A stretch of DNA of 64,000 bases from Duganella sp. BJB476 (GCF_003416895.1 NZ_QVIO01000002.1:124001-188000), one strand, 5' to 3'; positions 8,132 through 16,376 are shown, numbered from the stretch's first letter. Notes: generated by a model from the letters alone, not told the origin. Program-made: numbers and translations.

Positions 8132-9187
8132 ATGGCAAATCTTTTCGACCCGCTCACCATCGGCGACATCACCCTGAAAAACCGCATCGTCATGGCGCCA
8201 CTGACCCGCGCCCGCGCCATCGGCGGCGCCCGCGTGCCGAACGCACTGATGGCCAAGTACTATGTGCAGCGCGCCAGCGCCGGCCTGATCCTGAGCGAAG
8301 CGACCGCCGTCACGCCGCAGGGCGTGGGCTATGCCGACACGCCGGGCTTGTGGTCCGATGAGCAGGTCGAAGGCTGGAAGCTGGTGACCGAGGCCGTGCA
8401 TCAAGCCGGCGGCGTGATCTTCGCGCAGCTGTGGCATGTGGGCCGCGTGTCGGACCCGAGCTTCCTGAACGGCGACGCGCCGGTGTCGGCCAGCGCCATC
8501 GCCGCCGACGGCCACGTCAGCCTGCTGCGTCCGCAGCGCGCCTATCCGGTGCCGCGCGCGCTCGACACCGAGGAGTTGGCAGGCATCGTCGCCGCCTACA
8601 AGCTGGGCGCGGAAAACGCCAAGAAGGCCGGTTTCGACGGCGTGGAAATCCACGGCGCCAACGGCTATCTGCTCGACCAGTTCCTGCAGGACAAAACCAA
8701 CCAGCGCAGCGACAACTACGGCGGTTCGATTGAAAACCGCGCCCGCCTGATGCTGGAAGTGACCGACGCCTGCATCGCCGTCTGGGGCGCCGGCCGCGTC
8801 GGCATGCACCTGGCGCCGCGCCGCGACGCGCACGACATGGGCGACTCCAACCCAGCCGCCACCTTCGGCTACGTGGCGCGCGAGCTGGGCAAGCGCAAGA
8901 TCGCCTTCATCTGCGCGCGCGAAGCGGTGGGAGAAGACAGCCTGGGGCCGTTGCTGAAGAAGGAATTCGGCGGCGTGTACATCGCCAATGAAAAGATGGA
9001 CAAGCAGACCGCGCAGCAAGTGCTGGACGCCGGCACCGCCGACGCCATCGCCTTCGGCAAGGCCTTCATCGCCAACCCGGACCTGCCGCGCCGCCTGCAA
9101 CTGGACGCACCGCTGAACGAGTGGAAAGCAGAAACCTTCTATGCCCCTGCGGAAGAAGGCTACACCGACTACCCGGCGCTGGCGTAA
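8132..9187 (+). CDS. nemA: Old Yellow Enzyme family ene-reductase (NemA-like)
   Basis: A 351-residue FMN-dependent alkene reductase that uses NAD(P)H to reduce activated C=C bonds, maleimides and nitro compounds. Recognisable parts are LFDPLTIGDITLKNRIVMAPLTR at the N-terminus, the substrate-binding GVEIHGANGYLLDQFL, and DNYGGSIENRARL. The length equals the family norm. It follows the ArsR gene by 10 bp and probably shares its promoter, so induction by reactive electrophiles is likely. It is closed by a strong terminator. Confidence 0.92.
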   Translation: MANLFDPLTIGDITLKNRIVMAPLTRARAIGGARVPNALMAKYYVQRASAGLILSEATAVTPQGVGYADTPGLWSDEQVEGWKLVTEAVHQAGGVIFAQLWHVGRVSDPSFLNGDAPVSASAIAADGHVSLLRPQRAYPVPRALDTEELAGIVAAYKLGAENAKKAGFDGVEIHGANGYLLDQFLQDKTNQRSDNYGGSIENRARLMLEVTDACIAVWGAGRVGMHLAPRRDAHDMGDSNPAATFGYVARELGKRKIAFICAREAVGEDSLGPLLKKEFGGVYIANEKMDKQTAQQVLDAGTADAIAFGKAFIANPDLPRRLQLDAPLNEWKAETFYAPAEEGYTDYPALA

Positions 9188-9191
9188 TACC

Positions 9192-9219
9192 TGGGGGGCA
9201 AATTGCCCCCCATTTTTTT
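9192..9219 (+). terminator. rho-independent terminator after the ene-reductase gene
   Basis: A perfect 10-bp stem (TGGGGGGCAA/TTGCCCCCCA, 9192-9212) is followed by seven T residues. The T run overlaps the stop codon of the convergent metallo-hydrolase gene. Confidence 0.92.
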
Positions 9220-10171
9220 ATCGCGGCAGCGAGTAGTTCACCGGCACGAAGTCATAACCCTTGCCGTTGGCACGCACATGGCCCAGCGCCGGGAACGACA
9301 GGTGCGACGCGCCGATCAGGTAGCCGCCCTTGGCCGCCGCCGCGAACGCTTCCTTGCGCTCGGCGATGGCCACCTTGCTGTCGCTGTCGAAATTGACACC
9401 GACGCCAGGATTTTCAAACTGCACCGCCTGCACGTGCAGCAAATCCCCCAGCAACACCAGCTTCTGCCCCGCGCTCTCGACCACATAGGTGATGTGGCCC
9501 GGCGTATGCCCGCCGTTGAAATACGATTTGATGCCCGGCACCAGCTCGCTGTTGGCGATGATGGGCTGGAACTTGCCCGCCTTGACGTAGGGATTGAGCG
9601 ACATCATCGCGCCCTGGAAGTCTTCCTTCTCTTCGCCGGTCGCCTTGTCCAGGTTGCTCTGGTTCAGGTAGTAGTCCGCGTCCAGCTTGCCAGCCCGCAC
9701 CACCGCGTTCGGAAACACCCGCTGCTCGTTGGCCGCCAGCCCGCCGACGTGGTCGCCGTGCATGTGGCTGATGTAGATCTCGTCGACCTGCTCCGGCTTG
9801 TAGCCCGAGGCCTTGAAGTTGGCCAGCAGCTTGCCGGCCGTCGGGCCGAACAGGCTGGCGGCGCCGGCGTCGATCAGCACCAGCTTGCTGCCGGTGTTGA
9901 TCAGGAAGGCGTTGACCGAGGTTTCCACCGGACTCTTCAGGAACGACTTGGCCAGCGCCGCATTGGTCTTGGCCGGCGGCTGCTTGAGCAACTGGTCGAC
10001 CGGCAAATCGATGCTGCCGTCGTTGAGCACGGTGACCTCGAAATCGCCCAGCGTGGCGCGGTAGAAGCCCGGCGCCTGGAACTTGGCCATCGGCGCAGCG
10101 GCCTGCGCCATCGAACAGGCGGCAGCCACCGCCAGCACGGCGGCGGATCGGGTCAAGGTGGTCGTGGTCAT
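9218..10171 (-). CDS. exported metallo-beta-lactamase-fold hydrolase
   Basis: A 317-residue protein with an N-terminal Sec signal peptide (residues 1-25, ending AQAAA). The zinc signature HMHGDH is at 136-141, with later ligands in GGHTPGH and LLGDLLH. It resembles the lactonase/phosphodiesterase-like MBL group also annotated as quinoprotein-relay or AHL-lactonase-like; the substrate cannot be deduced. It probably acts in the periplasm. It lies 68 bp downstream of the Fap-like operon on the same strand and may be read through from it or have its own promoter. Confidence 0.85.
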   Translation of the reverse strand: MTTTTLTRSAAVLAVAAACSMAQAAAPMAKFQAPGFYRATLGDFEVTVLNDGSIDLPVDQLLKQPPAKTNAALAKSFLKSPVETSVNAFLINTGSKLVLIDAGAASLFGPTAGKLLANFKASGYKPEQVDEIYISHMHGDHVGGLAANEQRVFPNAVVRAGKLDADYYLNQSNLDKATGEEKEDFQGAMMSLNPYVKAGKFQPIIANSELVPGIKSYFNGGHTPGHITYVVESAGQKLVLLGDLLHVQAVQFENPGVGVNFDSDSKVAIAERKEAFAAAAKGGYLIGASHLSFPALGHVRANGKGYDFVPVNYSLPR

Positions 10172-10239
10172 GGCGTCCTTATTATGTTGACTATCAAGAG
10201 ACGCTACGATACCGCAAAATCAAATTGTTGGTAACTCGG

Positions 10240-11307
10240 CTAGAACGTCATCGGCATGCGGAACGATAGTTGCACGTCCGGCGTGTCGCGCGTCAGCCCG
10301 GCGCCGACCGAGACGTTGATGGTGCGCTTGTCGTTGAGCCGGAACGACAAGCCCATCAGCAGCGTGCCCAGCTGGGTGCGCACCGAGCCCGGCACCGGCG
10401 CGCCGTTCTGGCGCGTGCGCGCGATCGAGCTGTGGTCGTAGCCAAAGCTGATCAGCGCCTTGTCGTTCAGCGCCAGGCCGACGCCGAAATTAAAGCCCAC
10501 CACATCGCCCGGCGCCACCGTGCCCAGCGGCTCCCAGTCGCCGTTCAAGACCTTGCGGTTGACGTTGCTGCGCTTGAAGTTGTACAGGTAGTTGACGCTG
10601 CCGAACAGGATGGCCGGATCGCTGGCGTACAGCCAAGTCACGCTGGGCTGCACCGCGTAAAAGCCCGAGCCGGTCGGCAAGTCCAGCGGCAGGCCGGTGC
10701 CGGTGGCGTTGGGGCCCACGCAGCGCTTGCTGCAATCGGTGACCACGCTGAAGGGATCGGTGCCGGTGCGCGATTTGACGCGCAGCCCGGCCACGTAATA
10801 CGGCCGGTCCGGCGCCCCCTGGTTGAGCTGGTAGCGCAGCGCCAGCTCGGCGTCGCCCACGCCCTTGCCGCTGGTTTCGAACACATTGTCGACGCCGGTG
10901 CCGGTGAAGATCTCGCGGCTGACGGTGGAATCGGAACGGTAGACATACGGCAGCTTCACCTCCAGCTCGGTACGATTGGTCAGGCCGTAGCGCAGGCTGA
11001 CGGCGCCGGTCAGCGTGTTGCGCTTGACCTCGCGCACATCGACCAGGCCGATCAGCAAGGCCGGAATGATGGTGTAGCCGACCAGCACCACCCGGTTGCT
11101 CGACGAGTAGCCGAACTGCGCCGACGGCTCAAACACCAGCTTGCCGCGCGGCGTCAACACGCCGGGCTGCTCGAACAAGGGCGCCACCGCCGGCGGCTGC
11201 CCATCGCCGCCCGGCGGCGGCGTCCCGCCGCCCTGCGCCTGCGCCGCCGCGCACGCCGCCAGCGCCCACAGCGCCACCGCGCCGCCCTGCCATCTTGCAC
11301 CTCGCAT
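10240..11307 (-). CDS. outer-membrane beta-barrel protein, FapF-like secretion candidate
   Basis: A 355-residue exported protein: signal peptide 1-24, a Pro/Gly-rich linker (about 26-45), then alternating amphipathic strands ending in the barrel-type terminus VQLSFRMPMTF with C-terminal Phe. Two Cys (DCSKRCVG) may form a loop disulfide. It is the last gene of the minus-strand cluster with the C39 peptidase and fibre-type proteins, so by analogy with FapF it is the likely outer-membrane pore for the fibre subunits. That role is inferred from context. The FapF N-terminal coiled coil is not evident, so homology may be distant. Confidence 0.65.
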   Translation of the reverse strand: MRGARWQGGAVALWALAACAAAQAQGGGTPPPGGDGQPPAVAPLFEQPGVLTPRGKLVFEPSAQFGYSSSNRVVLVGYTIIPALLIGLVDVREVKRNTLTGAVSLRYGLTNRTELEVKLPYVYRSDSTVSREIFTGTGVDNVFETSGKGVGDAELALRYQLNQGAPDRPYYVAGLRVKSRTGTDPFSVVTDCSKRCVGPNATGTGLPLDLPTGSGFYAVQPSVTWLYASDPAILFGSVNYLYNFKRSNVNRKVLNGDWEPLGTVAPGDVVGFNFGVGLALNDKALISFGYDHSSIARTRQNGAPVPGSVRTQLGTLLMGLSFRLNDKRTINVSVGAGLTRDTPDVQLSFRMPMTF

Positions 11308-11328
11308 CGCTGCCCTCCTGAGTTGTGT

Positions 11329-11820
11329 TCATTTCGGTCCCACCGCACCGCTCAGGGCATCGCGCAACATGGTTTCAAAGTTGACGGCCTTGAGCAACGC
11401 CAGATTGCTGACGCTGGTGCTGATCGTGGTCTGGCTGCGGATGGCCTGGTCGTTGATGCTGTTCTGTATCAGCAAGGCGCCCAGTCCCGCCGCGGCCGGC
11501 AGCGGATCGACCGCATTGCCGGCGCCGTTCTGCACCACCACATTGGCCAGCGCATCGCTGGCCATCTGTGCTTCCGCAGCGCTCAACTTTGTCACATCGG
11601 CGATCGCAAAACGACTATTCGCTACAACACTGCCATTGATCGAAACCAAACGTTCGACACCTAGCGAGACCACCAGCCCGTTGCCCAGGTCGTAGCCGCC
11701 GCGCGCCTGTTCCAGCCGCGCATCATCGACGGCGGTCCAGCCGTCGGTCGGGTCCGGCATATCGCCGGCGTGTGCCACCGCCCCGCAGGCCAGCAGCACG
11801 GTCAGGATGCTAGTGCGCAT
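11329..11820 (-). CDS. exported GG-motif protein of the Fap-like cluster
   Basis: A 163-residue protein with a Sec signal peptide (1-18). A leader-like segment DDARLEQARGG ends in the double glycine G41-G42, resembling cleavage sites of C39 peptidases, and a C39 peptidase is encoded 12 bp upstream. After it come YDLGNGLVVSLGVER and a C-terminal amyloid-like segment with LLIQNSINDQ followed by a Thr/Ser/Ile-rich stretch. The QNS-type motif is shared with the other two structural proteins of this operon. I infer a minor fibre component or nucleator. The family has no name known to me. Confidence 0.65.
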   Translation of the reverse strand: MRTSILTVLLACGAVAHAGDMPDPTDGWTAVDDARLEQARGGYDLGNGLVVSLGVERLVSINGSVVANSRFAIADVTKLSAAEAQMASDALANVVVQNGAGNAVDPLPAAAGLGALLIQNSINDQAIRSQTTISTSVSNLALLKAVNFETMLRDALSGAVGPK

Positions 11821-11832
11821 GCGCGCCTCCGT

Positions 11833-12510
11833 TCAGTAATTGCCGCTGCCGTTCTTGGGCAGGGTGATGTCGGTCAGGCTGGCGCGGCTGATGCCCTCGC
11901 CCAGCGGCGCGCGCGGCGCGACGCGCCACTCCGCCGCCTGGTTGAAGTGCGGCTTGCCCTGCCAGTTGTGTATCACGAACAGCAACTGGTCTTGCCAGAG
12001 CGCCTCGAAATCGGCGCGCCGCACGGCGCGCGTGCCGCCGGCCGGATCGCCCAGCAACACCCGGCCCTCGTCCATGCCCTTGATGACGACGAAATGTTCA
12101 TAACCGTTTTCACGGATCCGCACAATGGCCGGAAACGCCGCCTCGGCCAGCTTGTGCAGCGGTTGCTGGTAGCCGTCTGCGATAAAGCCCAGCGTGGCCA
12201 GGTAGCGCTTCATGTCCAGCAGCGAAAAGCCCTCGCGCTGTATCTTCTGCTGGTCGCCGTGCGCGTACATGGCGTCGAACACCTGCCGTTCGCTGACCGG
12301 CGTATCGTAGTGGTAGCTGAGCAGCGTCGCCACCGCCGCCGAGCCGCAACTGAAGTCGAATTGCTGGCGCACGGTCGAGCGGAAGCGCGCCTCCTTCAGG
12401 CTGGTGACGTGCAGCGCATAACTGCCGCCCGCCACGGCGGGCAAGTCCACCGCGCCGGCCTGGCCGCACGCGATGGCGGCCAGTACTATGATGCGTGCCA
12501 GGTTTTTCAT
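11833..12510 (-). CDS. periplasmic C39-family peptidase, FapD-like
   Basis: A 225-residue protein with a signal peptide (1-20) and a papain-like C39 domain. The catalytic Cys is in FDFSCGSAAVATLL, the His in GYEHFVVIKG and the Asp in VLLGDPAGG. Unlike bacteriocin exporters, it is not fused to an ABC transporter, and its signal peptide places it in the periplasm, as for FapD of Pseudomonas functional amyloid operons. Its start overlaps the stop of the preceding small gene by ATGA. The likely substrate is the adjacent double-glycine protein, which is inference. Confidence 0.8.
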   Translation of the reverse strand: MKNLARIIVLAAIACGQAGAVDLPAVAGGSYALHVTSLKEARFRSTVRQQFDFSCGSAAVATLLSYHYDTPVSERQVFDAMYAHGDQQKIQREGFSLLDMKRYLATLGFIADGYQQPLHKLAEAAFPAIVRIRENGYEHFVVIKGMDEGRVLLGDPAGGTRAVRRADFEALWQDQLLFVIHNWQGKPHFNQAAEWRVAPRAPLGEGISRASLTDITLPKNGSGNY

Positions 12511-12908
12511 TTCATTTGGATGTTGATGATGGTGGCGTTCTGGATCAGCACATTGGCGCCGGAGTTCTGTATCGCCACCGGCAGGCCGGAAGCGTTGCTG
12601 AACGAACCGCTGCTGATGGCGTTGGCGCCGGTGTAGACATTGACCGCCGTGTTGCCGTTGACGGCGCCATTCAACTGCATGTCGTTGTTGACCGCATCCG
12701 CGCCCGCGCGCTTGCCGGCCAGTTTGGCGGCCGGCACCGAGGAGCCGTCAAAGCCGGCGGGATCGGCCGCCGTGATGACAATGGCGTCCGGCAGCAACGC
12801 CGGGCGGGATTGCGCGACCGGCTCCGCCAGCGGTGGTATCACCGGCGCCGCCGCCACCTGTGCTGCCAGCGCCAGCGCCGTACAAAAACTGATGACTGGT
12901 ATCTGCAT
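12507..12908 (-). CDS. small exported fibre-type protein of the Fap-like cluster
   Basis: A 133-residue protein with a signal peptide (1-20, ending VAAAP). The C-terminal half is Asn/Ala/Gly/Ile-rich: it includes AVNGNTAVNVYTG and ends in SGLPVAIQNSGANVLIQNATII, a QN-repeat pattern like curlin and Fap subunits. The start is ATG 12908, behind AGGGGG. It is coupled to the C39 peptidase by ATGA. The QNSG motif also occurs at the C-terminus of the large Gly-rich protein upstream, suggesting co-assembly. A minor amyloid subunit is the best guess. Confidence 0.65.
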   Translation of the reverse strand: MQIPVISFCTALALAAQVAAAPVIPPLAEPVAQSRPALLPDAIVITAADPAGFDGSSVPAAKLAGKRAGADAVNNDMQLNGAVNGNTAVNVYTGANAISSGSFSNASGLPVAIQNSGANVLIQNATIINIQMK

Positions 12909-12972
12909 ACCGTACCCCCTGTAGATGGCGGGGTGCGCGCGCCGTACCGCCGCGCCCGCATCCCGCTGCGCC

Positions 12973-14691
12973 TTACTTGCCGACCGCCAGGTTGGCCTGG
13001 ACGTTGACGCTCTGCTGCACCAGCGAAGAGATGCCGCTGTTCTGCGCCGTGACCATGATGCCGGCCGCCGACTGGCCGACATTGCTCATGGTGTTGGACA
13101 TATTGAACGTGCCCGCATTCACCGAGATGTCGCCGCCGGCGCCGCCCGCGGCACCCGAGCCGGCGCCACCGGTGGCCGCGCCGCCGGTGATGGTGCCGCC
13201 ACTGCCGCCCGCACCACCGGTGTTGCCGCCGCCACCCGCGCCACCGGCGCCGCCGGCGCCGCCGGTCGAACTGCCGTTGGTGGGATTGCCGTTGCTGGCC
13301 GTGCCGCCGGTGGCCGCGCCGCCTGCCGCGCCATTGCCGCCCGTGTTGCTGGCCGCGCCGCTATTGCCGCCGTTGCCGCCGGCCGCACCCGCGCCGCCCG
13401 CCGCACCGGTGCTGGTGGCCGCGCCACCGGCGCCGCCCGTGCCGCCGCCGCCCGTGGTGGCGCTCGCGCCGGCGCCGCCGGTTTGCGTCACGCCCGCGCC
13501 GGCGCCGCCGGCGCCGCTGGTGGCTGCGCCGCCTGCCGCGCCATTGCCCGCCGTGTTGCTGCCGCCGGTGCCGGACGCGCCTGCACCACTGGCGCCGCCT
13601 GCCGCGCCGGCGCCGCCTGCGCCGCCGGTGGCGGTGCCGGTGCTGCTGGTCGCATTACCCGAGGTGCCGGCCCCGCCCGTACCTGCGCCGCTGCTGCCGG
13701 TCGAGGTCTGGCTGGGGGGGGGCGTGGCCGTGGTTTCGGAGCCGCTCGGCACGCCGGTGGTGTTGGCCGACGATGCCGGCCCGGTGCTGGCGCCGCCGCC
13801 GGTGCCGGTGGTGTGGGCCGCGCCCGAGCCGCTGCCGGCACCGCCGCCGGCCGCGCCCGCGCCGCCAGCCCCCGTCAAGCCGCCGGCGCCGCCGGTGGCA
13901 CTGCCGGCGTTGCCGGTATTGCCGCCGTTGCCGCCATTGCTGCCGGTGGCCGCGCCGCTCAGGCCGCCGTTACCGCCGGTCGAACCGCCATTGCCGCCGC
14001 CGGCGCCACCCGTCGCCGCGCCGGTGGCGCCACCCAGGCCGCCGGCACCGCCGGTCGCAGCCTGGCCACCGCCACCTGCGCCACCGGCGCCGCCTGCGCC
14101 GCCTGCACCGCCAGCGCCGCTGGCGGCGTTAGTGGCGCCGCCGCCCGCACCGCCGGTGCCGCCGCTGACGGCGCCCACCGTTGGCGAGCCATTGGTGGCG
14201 CTGCCGTTGGTGGCGTTGCCACCCAAGCCGCCAGCCGCACCATTGCCGCCGGTGCTGTTACCGCCCAGGCCGCCAGTACCGGCGGCCGCGCCGCCCGTGG
14301 CCGCACCGCCGGTGCCCGCGCCGCCGGCGCCGCCGGTGGTGCTGCCGTGGTTGTCGGCAGTATTGCCGATGTCATGCACGGTGTTGTTGCTGACGGTGCC
14401 AGTCAGGGTGCTGGTGGCGTTGGCCGACGACTGGTTGTACGAATTGGCAAGCGAAGAGGAGGCCGTGCCGCCGTTGTTGGCCGCCACGGCGCCGATCTGG
14501 CTGGCGGCCGCGCCGCCGGTGCTGTTGTTCTTGTTGCTGCTGCTGTCCTGGATCGCAGAAGCGTTGTCGTTCGCGTGGGCGCCGGCGCCGGATTGCGTCG
14601 TTGCCGTCGTCGGAGGCGTAGTGGTTTGCGCAAATGCTGCACTTGTGCCAAACGCCAGCGCGATGGCCGCGCTGATCAATGTTTTCTTCAT
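12973..14691 (-). CDS. large Gly/Ala-rich exported protein, candidate major fibre or matrix protein
   Basis: A 572-residue protein with a signal peptide (MKKTLISAAIALAFGTSAAFA). The N-terminal domain (about 22-115) is Asn/Ser/Thr-rich with curlin-like QSS/NNT spacing. A low-complexity Gly-Gly-Ala region (about 116-530) follows, reminiscent of mycobacterial PGRS. The C-terminal 40 residues (GQSAAGIMVTAQNSGISSLV and after) match the QNSG signature of its operon partners. A run of nine C in the coding strand encodes three prolines at about 324-326. The gene has a good GGGAG site and a sigma-54 promoter 67 bp upstream of the ATG. The GC-rich repeats leave long open antisense frames, which I consider spurious. 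Confidence 0.75.
   Translation of the reverse strand: MKKTLISAAIALAFGTSAAFAQTTTPPTTATTQSGAGAHANDNASAIQDSSSNKNNSTGGAAASQIGAVAANNGGTASSSLANSYNQSSANATSTLTGTVSNNTVHDIGNTADNHGSTTGGAGGAGTGGAATGGAAAGTGGLGGNSTGGNGAAGGLGGNATNGSATNGSPTVGAVSGGTGGAGGGATNAASGAGGAGGAGGAGGAGGGGQAATGGAGGLGGATGAATGGAGGGNGGSTGGNGGLSGAATGSNGGNGGNTGNAGSATGGAGGLTGAGGAGAAGGGAGSGSGAAHTTGTGGGASTGPASSANTTGVPSGSETTATPPPSQTSTGSSGAGTGGAGTSGNATSSTGTATGGAGGAGAAGGASGAGASGTGGSNTAGNGAAGGAATSGAGGAGAGVTQTGGAGASATTGGGGTGGAGGAATSTGAAGGAGAAGGNGGNSGAASNTGGNGAAGGAATGGTASNGNPTNGSSTGGAGGAGGAGGGGNTGGAGGSGGTITGGAATGGAGSGAAGGAGGDISVNAGTFNMSNTMSNVGQSAAGIMVTAQNSGISSLVQQSVNVQANLAVGK
13714..13722. repeat. nine-base homopolymer (G9, coding strand C9)
   Basis: Nine consecutive G on the plus strand lie inside the Gly-rich gene and encode Pro-Pro-Pro. 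Tracts of this length can slip in replication, so this could switch the gene in and out of frame, or may mark a sequencing-error hotspot. Confidence 0.7.
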
Positions 14692-14769
14692 AGCTGCTCC
14701 CTACCTAACAAGTTGTACGGTTGATTGAATGGGTGCCAGGGGACCGATCTCCCGGCCCTCCCCTCTTTC

Positions 14770-14784
14770 GCAAACTTGATGCCA
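14770..14784 (-). promoter_or_regulatory. sigma-54 (-24/-12) promoter of the Fap-like operon
   Basis: On the minus strand the sequence reads TGGCATCAAGTTTGC, with the required GG and GC separated by exactly 10 bases. Transcription would start near 14758, giving a 67-nt leader to the Gly-rich gene. A sigma-54 activator gene with GAFTGA lies immediately upstream. Confidence 0.75.
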
Positions 14785-14882
14785 GCACCGGCGCCGCACG
14801 CGCAAACCGTTGAAAACACGGGACAATTCGACACCGCAGGCTATCCGCCACCGGGGCCGGCACGCACTGATTGGCGCTGCGC

Positions 14883-14898
14883 GTCACACCGATGTGAC
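14883..14898. promoter_or_regulatory. palindromic candidate enhancer (UAS) for the sigma-54 activator
   Basis: GTCACA and TGTGAC form a perfect dyad with a 4-bp spacer, centred about 132 bp upstream of the predicted sigma-54 start. This distance is normal for enhancer-binding proteins. Binding by the neighbouring activator is inferred. Confidence 0.5.
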
Positions 14899-14940
14899 AG
14901 CGCGACAGCAACGCCGCGCCGCCCGCCCCAGCGCCAGCCT

Positions 14941-16314
14941 CTATTTCGACGGCGGCGCGGCGGTGTAACAGGCACGCGACGGCGCCGCGATGCCGTGCTT
15001 GGCCAGCAGGCGATAGAGCGTCATGCGCGAGACACCGAGGTCGCGCGCGGCCAGCGTGATGTTGCGGCCGGCCCGTTGCAGGCTGGCGTCGATGGCGTCG
15101 CGCTCGGCGCGGATGCGGGCGTCGTCCAGCGGCGCGGCGATGCGCGACGCCGGCTCGGCGCTCAGGCCCAGGTCGTGCGGCAGGATCAGCCGTCCCTCGG
15201 CCATCACCATCGCCCGCCGCACGCGGTTGAGCAGCTCGCGCACATTGCCGGGCCAGTCATAGTCGCGGATCGCCTGCGCCGCCCGCCCGCTGAAGCCCCT
15301 GACGCGCGGCGCCCGCTCGCTGGAATACGTGTGGAAGAATTGTTCGGCCAGCAGCAGCAGGTCCTCGCGCCGCTCGCGCAGCGGCGGCACATCCAGCGCC
15401 AGCACGTTGAGCCGGTAGTACAGGTCCTCGCGGAAGGCGCCGCGCGCCACCGCCTGCGCCAGGTTGACGTGCGAGGCCGCGATCACCCGAACATCGACCG
15501 CGATGCTGCGGGTGGAACCGAGCCGGTAGATGGTCTTCTCCTGCAGGAAGCGCAGCAGGTTGGCTTGCAGCTCCATCGGCAAATCGCCGATCTCGTCGAG
15601 AAAAATGGAGCCGCCCTGCGCCGTCTCGATCAGCCCGCGCTTCTCGCGCGCGGCGCCGGTAAAGGCGCCGCGCTCGTAGCCGAACAGCTCGGACTGGATC
15701 AGCGAGGCCGGGATCGCGCCGCAATTGATGGGCACGAACGGGCCATCGCGGCGCGGCGAGTGCGCGTGCACAGCCTGCGCCGCCAGCTCCTTGCCGCTGC
15801 CGCTTTCGCCGCCGATCAGCACCGGCGCGCTGGCGCCCGCCACCTTGACGATCTGCCGCCTCAGCCTGGTGATGGCGGCCGATTGTCCCGTCAGCGCAGG
15901 CTCTTGCTGCGCGGGGCTGCGCCCCGCATGCGGACGACGCAGCGCGGCCAGGCCGTGCGCGTGGCCCAGCGTATGGCGCAGCCGCTGGGCATCCAGCGGC
16001 CAGGTGTGAAAGTCGCCGCAGTGGTCGTGCACCAGCTGGCGCCAGGCCGGCGACTCCAGTGCCGGCGCATCCAGCACCACCACCCAGTGCACATCCCAAT
16101 GCTCATGCAGGAAGCCATCCATCGCGGCGCACGACTGCTCGTCATGCGCCTCCACCAGCAGCACGCCCACCAGCATGGGACGCGCCTTCAGCTGGCGGCG
16201 CGCCTCGACCAGCGTCACCGCGCTGTATACTTCCCATCCCTCTACTGCGGCGTTGAGCGTGTCCGGTAAAGCGGGACTCCCGAGTGCCAGGCAGAGTATG
16301 GTCTTTTTCGTCAT
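14941..16314 (-). CDS. sigma-54-dependent transcriptional activator (NtrC/VpsR-like)
   Basis: A 457-residue enhancer-binding protein. Residues 1-125 form a receiver-like N-terminal domain that lacks a clear phospho-acceptor context and recalls VpsR-type proteins. The AAA+ domain has Walker A GESGSGKE (169-176), the sigma-54 contact loop GAFTGA (216-221) and Walker B SIFLDEIGDL. A Fis-type HTH ends the protein (NITLAARDLGVSRMTLYRLL). It probably drives the adjacent operon from the -24/-12 promoter at 14770. VpsR homologues respond to c-di-GMP; whether this one does is unknown. Confidence 0.9.
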   Translation of the reverse strand: MTKKTILCLALGSPALPDTLNAAVEGWEVYSAVTLVEARRQLKARPMLVGVLLVEAHDEQSCAAMDGFLHEHWDVHWVVVLDAPALESPAWRQLVHDHCGDFHTWPLDAQRLRHTLGHAHGLAALRRPHAGRSPAQQEPALTGQSAAITRLRRQIVKVAGASAPVLIGGESGSGKELAAQAVHAHSPRRDGPFVPINCGAIPASLIQSELFGYERGAFTGAAREKRGLIETAQGGSIFLDEIGDLPMELQANLLRFLQEKTIYRLGSTRSIAVDVRVIAASHVNLAQAVARGAFREDLYYRLNVLALDVPPLRERREDLLLLAEQFFHTYSSERAPRVRGFSGRAAQAIRDYDWPGNVRELLNRVRRAMVMAEGRLILPHDLGLSAEPASRIAAPLDDARIRAERDAIDASLQRAGRNITLAARDLGVSRMTLYRLLAKHGIAAPSRACYTAAPPSK

Positions 16315-16376
16315 TACCGTTGGACGGCAATGAGTGGAAAAAGTTCAATCTTTCAATTTCAGCAAACACAAGTAGC

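Noticed and set aside
12925..14728. Two plus-strand open frames of about 580-600 codons opposite the Gly-rich gene
   Set aside because: They arise because GGC/GCC repeats contain few stops in any frame. Their products are monotonous Ala/Gly/Arg or Pro-rich sequences without start signals, while the minus strand has a signal peptide, ribosome site, promoter and conserved ends.
14725..16269. Long plus-strand frame opposite the sigma-54 activator
   Set aside because: The minus-strand product has all motifs of an enhancer-binding protein; the plus frame is a shadow.
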